The position numbers and the translations under genes were made by a program. From positions 144,931-208,930 of the forward strand of contig JBKEDB010000001.1 in the NCBI GenBank assembly GCA_047975195.1: a stretch of 64,000 nt of DNA, read 5' to 3'. Below are positions 26,851 to 33,367 of the stretch, piece after piece (position 1 is the stretch's first letter; every line of letters begins with the position of its first letter). This DNA comes from Cumulibacter sp047975195 (lineage in GTDB: Bacteria; Actinomycetota; Actinomycetes; Mycobacteriales; Antricoccaceae). The notes below the pieces were generated by a model. It was not told the origin of the DNA. It made no database searches and was given only the letters and a program-made list of their open reading frames with translations.

Positions 26851-26866
26851 TGTTTCACGTGAAACA
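26851..26866. promoter_or_regulatory. parS site 3 (between parA and parB)
   Basis: A perfect TGTTTCACGTGAAACA directly follows the parA stop codon and precedes the parB start by 21 bases. Confidence 0.95.
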
Positions 26867-26887
26867 CCAGGAATCGGGAGCGCGGTA

Positions 26888-28621
26888 GTGAGCGATAAGT
26901 CTAAGAAAAAGTCGCAGCCACCGGCTCGTCGAGGCGGACTTGGACGTGGCCTAGGTGCTCTTATCCCGTCTGGCCCGCTACCAGGTAGCGCGTCGGGCAA
27001 GGGGCACTTTTGGAACGCGCTCGACAATCCACCGGCTGTGGACGAATCCGCCGTCCGATCGGTGCTAGATAGTCACGTCAGCAATGCCGAACCGCAGCGT
27101 TCTGACGCTGGTGCCGATGAATCCCCTGTTCATGACCCAAATCGGGACTCAGAATCAGGAGCGTCGACGATCGCCAACGTCTCCGGTGGGTCAGTATCCG
27201 CTGTGGATATTCATGTGGATACCCGATCGATAGAAGTCGCGGACCCGGTATCCGCTGCTAGCGACGATGGTGTTGCGGGCGGTGAGGCTGTCGCTGACGT
27301 TTCTGATGGAGATGCGGAGAGGGCCGGAACCCAACTGGGTGTCACTGAGGTCGACAATGATGAGCGGTCGTCGGTCGTCAACGACCGCAACGATAGTTCT
27401 AGAAATGTGGACCCTGATGATCGGCTAGCTGGCGCTGCTGGTTCGGGATCAGATTCGGCATCGGTAGGCGCCACCGACACTCAGACCGTTTCACGTGAAA
27501 CGATGAGCGAGAGATCTGCCTCGGAAAGTCGCGATTCGAAGGACACTGACATCGGCAGCGACGATATCGAGGACACCGGCAACGCCGCACAAGGGCCCGC
27601 CGTTTCACGTGAAACAGCTCCCGCAGTTGTATACCCGAACAGCGCGGGCCCCCCAGCGGTAGATCGAAGGCAAGACTCGAATTCTGCGAACCGCGGCACC
27701 GGAGTGGGGTACGAGTCTGCAGCCGGAACGGACGACGATCCTAGCGCTGCTGTGCAGGAGGGCGCCTCGATGCGGACCGGCGAAACGGCTGCGCCACCCG
27801 CAGTATTGGTCGAGCTTTCCCCTGCCGACATTCGGGCAAACCCAAAGAACCCTCGCCAGGTGTTCGACGATGATGAGCTCGAGGAACTTTCGCAGTCGAT
27901 CAAGGAGTTCGGGCTCCTCCAACCGATCGTCGTACGTGAGACGACTAGCGGTTACGAACTCGTCATGGGTGAACGACGACTACGGGCGTCTAAGTTGGCT
28001 GGTGTTGACGTCATCCCGGTTATCGTCCGTCAGACTGATGACGACGAGATGCTACGGGACGCGCTGCTGGAGAACATTCATCGAGTGCAGCTGCATCCCC
28101 TGGAGGAGGCGGCAGCCTATCAACAGTTGATCGAAGAGTTCGGTGTGACGCACGAGGAACTGGCCAAACGGATCAAGCGAAGTCGTCCAGCCATTTCGAA
28201 CTCGATCCGATTGTTGAAGCTACCAACTCGAGTCCAGAATCGCGTCGCGGCCGGTGTGATCTCGGGTTCGCACGCGCGAGCGCTCCTCGGACTCGAGAAT
28301 GTCGAGGCACAAGAGACGCTCGCCGCGCGCATTGTGGCCGAAGGCTTGTCTGTCAGGGCGACAGAAGAGGCCGTTTCGCTCTACAGCGGCGACAGCACTC
28401 GTCCCACCCGCTCCATTCGGCGCACTCGGCCCGTCGCGCCCGCCCTGGGAGCACTGGCGGAGAAGTTGTCCGACCATTTCGATACCCGCGCGACTGTTCA
28501 GCTCGGACGGACCAAGGGCAAGATCGTGGTCGAGTTCGCGTCGGTAGACGACTTGGAACGTATCGTCGCCATGATGGCCCCGCCGCTTGCGACGAAGCGC
28601 GGTGACGACGGGATCGGCTAA
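26888..28621 (+). CDS. parB: Chromosome partitioning protein ParB with long disordered linker
   Basis: I start at GTG 26888 (SDKSKKKSQPPARRGGLGRG), with GGGAG 8 bases upstream; the protein then has 577 residues, against roughly 300-350 for most ParBs. The N-terminal ParA-activating motif GGLGRGLGALIPSG is at 16-29. A linker of about 275 residues, rich in Ser/Asp/Val, follows, and holds two in-frame parS sites (VSRET at 201-205 and 239-243). The CTPase/ParB core starts near 308 (VELSPADIRANPKNPRQVF) with GERRLRA at 361-367 and ENIHR at 395-399. The parS-reading helix-turn-helix is LAKRIKRSRPAISNSIRLLK, and a C-terminal dimer domain ends the protein. ParB loads at parS and spreads as a CTP-dependent clamp. 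Confidence 0.94.
   Translation: MSDKSKKKSQPPARRGGLGRGLGALIPSGPLPGSASGKGHFWNALDNPPAVDESAVRSVLDSHVSNAEPQRSDAGADESPVHDPNRDSESGASTIANVSGGSVSAVDIHVDTRSIEVADPVSAASDDGVAGGEAVADVSDGDAERAGTQLGVTEVDNDERSSVVNDRNDSSRNVDPDDRLAGAAGSGSDSASVGATDTQTVSRETMSERSASESRDSKDTDIGSDDIEDTGNAAQGPAVSRETAPAVVYPNSAGPPAVDRRQDSNSANRGTGVGYESAAGTDDDPSAAVQEGASMRTGETAAPPAVLVELSPADIRANPKNPRQVFDDDELEELSQSIKEFGLLQPIVVRETTSGYELVMGERRLRASKLAGVDVIPVIVRQTDDDEMLRDALLENIHRVQLHPLEEAAAYQQLIEEFGVTHEELAKRIKRSRPAISNSIRLLKLPTRVQNRVAAGVISGSHARALLGLENVEAQETLAARIVAEGLSVRATEEAVSLYSGDSTRPTRSIRRTRPVAPALGALAEKLSDHFDTRATVQLGRTKGKIVVEFASVDDLERIVAMMAPPLATKRGDDGIG
27488..27501. promoter_or_regulatory. parS site 4 (inside parB)
   Basis: A perfect 14-base core GTTTCACGTGAAAC in the linker region of parB, read as VSRET. 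Confidence 0.94.
27602..27615. promoter_or_regulatory. parS site 5 (inside parB)
   Basis: A perfect 14-base core GTTTCACGTGAAAC in the linker of parB, 114 bases after site 4, again in the VSRET frame. Confidence 0.94.
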
Positions 28622-28741
28622 CCGCGGGCCTGTGCAGTCGCGGTCGGATCGCCGTATCGGACGTGTCGCAAGGCTCTCGACGGTATAAGTGTTGTCTGAC
28701 TCACCTGATTTGGGCAACGTTCGTGTCTGGTCGCACGGGTC

Positions 28742-28755
28742 GTTTCACGTGAAAC
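28742..28755. promoter_or_regulatory. parS site 6 (downstream of parB)
   Basis: A perfect 14-base core in the 282-base spacer (28622-28903) between the convergent parB and cwlM genes. I see no gene in that spacer. Confidence 0.94.
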
Positions 28756-28882
28756 AACCCGGTTGCGCTACACCCCGGCCCTGCGAATTGGTAGGCCAGA
28801 CGGTGCTCGATGTGGCGAGCATGAGGTTCAGGTGGGCTATCGGTCCCTATGAACAGAAAACCATGGTGCTGACGGAGAACCA

Positions 28883-28898
28883 TGTTTCACGTGAAACA
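28883..28898. promoter_or_regulatory. parS site 7 (next to the cwlM stop)
   Basis: A perfect 16-base TGTTTCACGTGAAACA ends five bases before the cwlM stop codon, in the same convergent spacer as site 6. Confidence 0.95.
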
Positions 28899-28903
28899 TG
28901 AAC

Positions 28904-30034
28904 CTAGTCGGCAGCGTGCGGGATCTGCCAGGTCCCGGTGGGGTGCTCATCCATCGTCGCCAGGTAGAACCGTTGGACGCCGGCCACAAGTGCAGCGGTG
29001 ACGGCATCAACGACAACTGGATCGGACATTCGCGCGCGGTCGAACGGATTGGAAAGATACCCGAGCTCGAGATGAATCGACGGCATCCGGGTGGCTCGAA
29101 GGGTTTCCAAAACCCGAGGATGCTCACCAAGATCGGTGAAGTCCGTGCGCGCCGAAACCTCGCGCTGGAGCAAACCGGCTAGTTCGCGCCCGACCTGCGA
29201 GGAACCGCGCAGGGATCCGAAGTAGTACGCCGCAACACCCTCGGCGTGCGGACTGGAATGGGTGGCGACGTCGAGGCTGAGGTAGATCTCGGCACCTACC
29301 TGGTTCGCTCGTAGGGAGCGTTCGGTGGCGGACAGCTCTTCCCCGACGCCTTGGGCAAGCAGCGCATTGGCGCCGAGTCGTTCAAGCTGATCGCGCGCCG
29401 ATTCGGTCACTGTTGAGATAAAACTGTCGGCCACCCTATCGCTGGATTGAACGGGATCGAGCACGATGTACCGACCAGCCAGTCCGGGACCGGTGTTCAT
29501 ACGATAGGCATACGAGGCTAACGCTGCTGGTGATCCGCCGGTGACTTTGGGGAGCAGATTGTGTAGGGCCCGAACGGCGATCGGCCCACACACGCCGTCG
29601 GCCAGTAGGCCATAGTCGGCCTGAAAGCTGCTGAGGCTCTGCTTGGTGGTGGGCCCAAAGATCCCATCGACGTTCCCGTGATGGAAACCGAGTTCAGCGA
29701 GTTGATGTTGAAGATCGCGGACGTCGTCCCCGCGCAGCATGGGCGTGGCTCGCCGCAGTAGCCGGTCGCCGAGTCGATACTGGGCGCCGAGAAGCTCGCG
29801 GTACGTGTCGGCATCGAGGCGGCCAGTGGCAGCCAGACCGCGCTCCTGCTGAAATTGTCGCAAGGCGAGGTGGTGCGCTGCCCTGTCGGGGGCGTTGGCG
29901 GTAATGTCGGACGCACCAAATGGGTCGATTGACCTACTAGCGGATGGTGAGGGTTGTCCCAATTCGAGGTCCTCTAGTAACCGTCGAACATCAAGATCCC
30001 TCGAGCAGCGCTCCGTAGGTTTGCCCAAACTCAT
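28904..30034 (-). CDS. cwlM: CwlM-like N-acetylmuramoyl-alanine amidase homologue, probably non-catalytic
   Basis: The 376-residue protein carries two peptidoglycan-binding (PG_binding_1) repeats, at about 50-90 and 95-160 (the latter with GNVDGIFGPTTKQSLSSFQ), followed by an Amidase_3 fold from about 185. Where an active enzyme reads DPGHGG, this one reads DPVQSS (193-198). Where the family has SIHAN, it has SLDVA (253-257). The C-terminal Glu in HLELGYLSN (Glu323) is kept. Two zinc-ligand histidines are therefore absent. There is no signal peptide, so it is cytoplasmic. This matches mycobacterial CwlM (Rv3915), which regulates MurA after PknB phosphorylation rather than cutting wall. Position beside trxA-trxB is also conserved. 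Confidence 0.88.
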   Translation of the reverse strand: MSLGKPTERCSRDLDVRRLLEDLELGQPSPSASRSIDPFGASDITANAPDRAAHHLALRQFQQERGLAATGRLDADTYRELLGAQYRLGDRLLRRATPMLRGDDVRDLQHQLAELGFHHGNVDGIFGPTTKQSLSSFQADYGLLADGVCGPIAVRALHNLLPKVTGGSPAALASYAYRMNTGPGLAGRYIVLDPVQSSDRVADSFISTVTESARDQLERLGANALLAQGVGEELSATERSLRANQVGAEIYLSLDVATHSSPHAEGVAAYYFGSLRGSSQVGRELAGLLQREVSARTDFTDLGEHPRVLETLRATRMPSIHLELGYLSNPFDRARMSDPVVVDAVTAALVAGVQRFYLATMDEHPTGTWQIPHAAD

Positions 30035-30102
30035 GCCAGCCCTTCCGCATACGCTCGCGGCTCAATCAGCCGCGAAATTGCGCAACTCCCGGATACTACG
30101 TC

Positions 30103-30133
30103 GAAGGGCGCCGTCATGACGCCGACGCCCTTC
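30103..30133. repeat. Inverted repeat between trxA and cwlM
   Basis: GAAGGGCG (30103-30110) pairs with CGCCCTTC (30126-30133) around a centre that includes the palindrome CGTCATGACG. It could end the trxA message, but no T-tract follows it on the minus strand. Confidence 0.45.
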
Positions 30134-30179
30134 GCACGTTATGCAGATGTTGTGGTGCTCAATTGCCCAGGTCGGTGGA

Positions 30180-30506
30180 CTAGATCCACTCAGCGAGGTC
30201 CTTCTTGATGGCTGCCTTGGGCTTGGCGCCGACGATGCTCTTGACCGGCTGGCCGCCCTGGAACACGGTCATGGTCGGGATCGACATGATCTGGTAATTC
30301 TGCGCGATCTGCGGATTCTCGTCGATGTTGATCTTGGCCACGGTGAGCTTGTCCTTCACTTCACCGGCGATTTCATCGAGAACCGGGGCAATCATCTTGC
30401 ACGGCCCGCACCACTCGGCCCAAAAGTCGACGAGGACGGGCTTGTCGCTATTGAGTACGTCGTTCTGCCAGCTCTGCTCGGTAACGGTGACAGTGTTCTT
30501 GGACAT
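30180..30506 (-). CDS. trxA: Thioredoxin
   Basis: A 108-residue thioredoxin with the active site FWAEWCGPCK (Cys33 and Cys36) and the cis-proline loop SIPTMTVF. AGAAAGGGAG lies before the ATG. It reduces protein disulfides in the cytoplasm and is itself reduced by the TrxB encoded 44 bases upstream; the two are co-transcribed. Confidence 0.97.
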   Translation of the reverse strand: MSKNTVTVTEQSWQNDVLNSDKPVLVDFWAEWCGPCKMIAPVLDEIAGEVKDKLTVAKINIDENPQIAQNYQIMSIPTMTVFQGGQPVKSIVGAKPKAAIKKDLAEWI

Positions 30507-30550
30507 CTGATGCTCCCTTTCTGAGAAAATATCGAGATAGGTCGATGAAA

Positions 30551-31483
30551 CTATTGTTCGCGCTCTGCAAGCCAGCGCTCGGCGTCAATTGCCGCAGAGC
30601 ATCCGGAGCCGGCAGCAGTAATCGCCTGACGGTAGGTGTGGTCGACAACGTCGCCGCAGGCGAACACGCCGTCGATATTGGTACGGGTAGAGCGTCCTTC
30701 GACCTGAACGTAACCAGCCTCGTCGAGGTCGATCTGACCCAGGAACAGTTCGCTGCGCGGATCGTGGCCGATCGCAACGAACATCCCACCGACGGCCAAT
30801 TCACTGGACTCACCGGTCTGCGTATTCTCCAACTGCAATCCGGAGACCTTCTCCTCGCCCTGTACGCCGACGACACGCTGGTTCAACGACCACCGGATCT
30901 TGTCGTTAGCCTTGGCGCGATCAATCATGATCTGCGACGCTCGCAACTCATCGCGGCGGTGTACAACGGTGACTGACTTTGCGAATCGGGTGAGGACGGT
31001 GGCCTCCTCCATCGCGCTGTCGCCCCCGCCGACCACCGCGAGGTCCTGGTCACGGAAGAAGAACCCATCGCAGGTCGCGCATGCGGAGACACCGCGGCCG
31101 AGTAGGCGTTCCTCGTCCGGCAGTCCGAGGTAGCGGTACTTCGAACCCGTCGCGATGATGACGGCGTCCGCGTAGAAGGTCTCCTCGCCGACGGTCACCG
31201 ACTTCGGCGTAGCGGTCAAGTTGACCTCAGTGACATCGTCTGGACGTAACTCAGCACCGAATCGCTCGGCCTGACCGCGGAGGTTGCTCATCAGGGCGGG
31301 GCCGTCGATGCCCTCAACGAACCCGGGGAAGTTCTCGACTTCCGTGGTCGTCATCAGCGCCCCGCCGAATTGGCTGCCCTCGAACACGAGCGGTTTGAGG
31401 TTGGCTCGCGCGGTATAGATAGCGGCGGTGTAGCCGGCTGGGCCGGACCCGATGATGATCACGTTACGGACGTCGGTGCTCAA
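30551..31483 (-). CDS. trxB: Thioredoxin reductase
   Basis: The 310-residue flavoenzyme has the FAD motif IIGSGPAGYTAAIYTA at the N-terminus, the redox pair SACATCDG (Cys135 and Cys138), the NADPH motif VVGGGDSAMEEA, and the C-terminal FAD motif GVFACGDVVD. It passes electrons from NADPH to thioredoxin. It sits downstream of the sigM-anti-sigma pair with a terminator between them, so it has its own promoter. Confidence 0.97.
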   Translation of the reverse strand: MSTDVRNVIIIGSGPAGYTAAIYTARANLKPLVFEGSQFGGALMTTTEVENFPGFVEGIDGPALMSNLRGQAERFGAELRPDDVTEVNLTATPKSVTVGEETFYADAVIIATGSKYRYLGLPDEERLLGRGVSACATCDGFFFRDQDLAVVGGGDSAMEEATVLTRFAKSVTVVHRRDELRASQIMIDRAKANDKIRWSLNQRVVGVQGEEKVSGLQLENTQTGESSELAVGGMFVAIGHDPRSELFLGQIDLDEAGYVQVEGRSTRTNIDGVFACGDVVDHTYRQAITAAGSGCSAAIDAERWLAEREQ

Positions 31484-31640
31484 CGCGGAGAACTCATTTC
31501 TGGCGGTAAATGTGCAGATGTCGGCGCGAGCGACGTCGGGTTACCGGCGTACGGCGCTGTGGGTGCAACACTCATGGTAGGCGGGCTATTCCGCAGCGTT
31601 GGCCGAACGCGCCGAAGTTCACGGCCGACGGCTGGACCGA

Positions 31641-31673
31641 TAAAGAACGCCGCCCGCATCAGCGCGGGCGGCG
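31641..31673 (-). terminator. Terminator after the anti-sigma-M gene
   Basis: CGCCGCCCGC (31648-31657) pairs with GCGGGCGGCG (31664-31673) around a 6-base loop. On the minus strand the stem is followed by TTCTTTA, so it fits transcription leaving the anti-sigma gene at 31734. Confidence 0.82.
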
Positions 31674-31733
31674 TCCTGGTGGTGCGTGACATGCGTCGAG
31701 GAAATCCGCAGGTCGAAGGGCATGTACTGCGGG

Positions 31734-32585
31734 CTACTCGCGCGGCCCGTCTACCTCGTAGAGGACCTCGCCGCAGTTGTTCGCGTCTACCACGATCATG
31801 TGAATCTCATCGGGATCATCGGTCGGGAAGATGAACGCGTAGGCGTCCTTACCGTCGTGGGTGCCTTCTTGAACTGCCTCGGGGGCGGAGCCCGGACGGG
31901 GAACGATCAAGTTGAGGCATTGCAGGCGCGCGGACTTCTCGGCCATCTCGCCCGCGACCTCCTCGGAGACCTGATCATTGACGATCGTGCCGTCCTCAAG
32001 GACGTCCTTCGGCTCTGCGAAGGTCCGCACCTCGTTCGAGGCGCCAGGCTCCTGTTCGGCCGGTTCGCTTGTCTGCTGTTCGTCGGCAGCCGTGGTGTCG
32101 TTATCGCCGCCGGCCTGACCCAGCGCGAAGGCTCCACCGCCGACCACGACCGCTGCGGCGGCAGCGGCCAGCAGCATCCGGCCACGAGAAAGACCACGCT
32201 TCTGTCGGTGTGCATCGAGACTAGCGACATTGGTGTGCGCCGTCGGCTCGGTGTCGAGACGTCGATCACCGGTCGCAACTGCCGGGCGCGAAGCAGCCAC
32301 GGAGCGGTCATCGTGGAGTCCAACGCGGCCGGACTCCGCAGCGAGTGCCGCATCGATGCGCTCGGCGACCGATTGCGGCAGCGGGACCTCTGGCATGGAG
32401 CTCAGTGAGCTCACGGTCGTATCGAGCGCGTTCAGAACTGCTTGGCAGTCGCTGCACGTCGCGACGTGTGCGCGCACGGTCCGCGCGGTGGGCGCGTCAA
32501 GTGCGTCGGCGTGTAGATCCGCCAATGTGTCAAGATCTGGGCATGCCCCGTCCACGCCGCCATCGACGTGTGAGGAATGGGTCAT
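31734..32585 (-). CDS. Zinc-type anti-sigma factor for SigM
   Basis: From the ATG at 32585 (AAGGAG six bases upstream) the protein has 283 residues. Residues 1-60 form an anti-sigma domain with the HxxxCxxC zinc motif AHVATCSDC (His40, Cys44, Cys47). One membrane helix (LLAAAAAAVVVGGGAFAL) follows, then an Ala/Glu/Gln linker and a compact extracytoplasmic domain with one Cys in RLQCLNLIVPRPG and one in DANNCGEVLYEVDG, a possible disulfide. Redox-sensitive ZAS anti-sigmas release their sigma upon oxidation; beside trxAB this fits a thiol-stress circuit (inference). It corresponds to RsmA of mycobacteria (Rv3912). Confidence 0.87.
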   Translation of the reverse strand: MTHSSHVDGGVDGACPDLDTLADLHADALDAPTARTVRAHVATCSDCQAVLNALDTTVSSLSSMPEVPLPQSVAERIDAALAAESGRVGLHDDRSVAASRPAVATGDRRLDTEPTAHTNVASLDAHRQKRGLSRGRMLLAAAAAAVVVGGGAFALGQAGGDNDTTAADEQQTSEPAEQEPGASNEVRTFAEPKDVLEDGTIVNDQVSEEVAGEMAEKSARLQCLNLIVPRPGSAPEAVQEGTHDGKDAYAFIFPTDDPDEIHMIVVDANNCGEVLYEVDGPRE

Positions 32586-32729
32586 GTCATCTCCTTCTTG
32601 CAAGAATTTTGGTGCTGTGTTCTCGGCCGCCACACCGGGTGCCCCTGGGTTCGCTCGGTCGTCGTCTTTGGTCACGTGGCCAGATGCCGGTGCCCAAAAC
32701 TACGGCCCGAACAGAACTGCGACGATGAA

Positions 32730-33302
32730 TTAGTCCTCGGGGTTCCGAAGGTGACCTAGAATTCCCGCGAGTTTGGCGCGGCCTCGCGCGCAACGGCTCT
32801 TGATTGTGCCCTCGGGGATATCGAGAACGGCGGCGGCATCCGCCACGGAGTACCCCTGTACGTCGACGAGCACGATTGCCGCGCGCTGATCCTCGGGAAT
32901 CCGCATCAGCGCATCCTGAATAACCATCGACGTATCGCGTTCGCTGACCGCGTCTCGCGGATCCGCGGGCTCGCCCGGTCCCTCCTCGGGCAGTGGTGCG
33001 GTAGGTCGTGCCTGTTTCCGGCGGATGCGGTCCAGACACGCGTTGACGACGATGCGGTGTAGCCAGGTCGTGACCTGGGCCTCGGCCCGGAAGGACGCGG
33101 CGGCGCGGAATGCCGAAATCAGCGCGTCCTGTAGCGCATCCGCGGCGTCCTCCGGATCGCGCATAGTCCGCAACGCAACGGCGTACAGCCGGTTCCGGTG
33201 GCGCTGCACGATCCGCTCGAACGCATACGGATCACCCGTCACGTGGTCGGCGAGAAGCTCCTTGTCGGAGCGCGGATCGTCGTCGACGGAGAAAGTGGTC
33301 AC
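32730..33302 (-). CDS. sigM: ECF RNA polymerase sigma factor SigM
   Basis: The 190-residue protein has ECF region 2 (AFERIVQRHRNRLYAVALRT, then DALQDALISAFRAAASFR, TWLHRIVVNACLDRIRRKQ) and region 4 (RIPEDQRAAIVLVDVQGYSV, ADAAAVLDIPEGTIKSRCAR). Position between murJ and the anti-sigma gene identifies it as SigM. The start is GTG at 33302. It directs polymerase to stress and envelope promoters when released from its anti-sigma. Confidence 0.93.
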   Translation of the reverse strand: MTTFSVDDDPRSDKELLADHVTGDPYAFERIVQRHRNRLYAVALRTMRDPEDAADALQDALISAFRAAASFRAEAQVTTWLHRIVVNACLDRIRRKQARPTAPLPEEGPGEPADPRDAVSERDTSMVIQDALMRIPEDQRAAIVLVDVQGYSVADAAAVLDIPEGTIKSRCARGRAKLAGILGHLRNPED

Positions 33303-33367
33303 CCCGGTAGCCTAGCCACCTCTCGGCGTGGGGATGGTATTTGGCCCGCGACTTAGTCGGGCTCTGC

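Noticed and set aside
25966..27027. 353-codon minus-strand frame across parA and parB
   Set aside because: It runs antisense to the parA Walker motifs and parB start; no domain and poor codon use.
30103..30133. Strong intrinsic terminator for trxA
   Set aside because: The inverted repeat is real, but there is no T-tract, so I list it only as a repeat.
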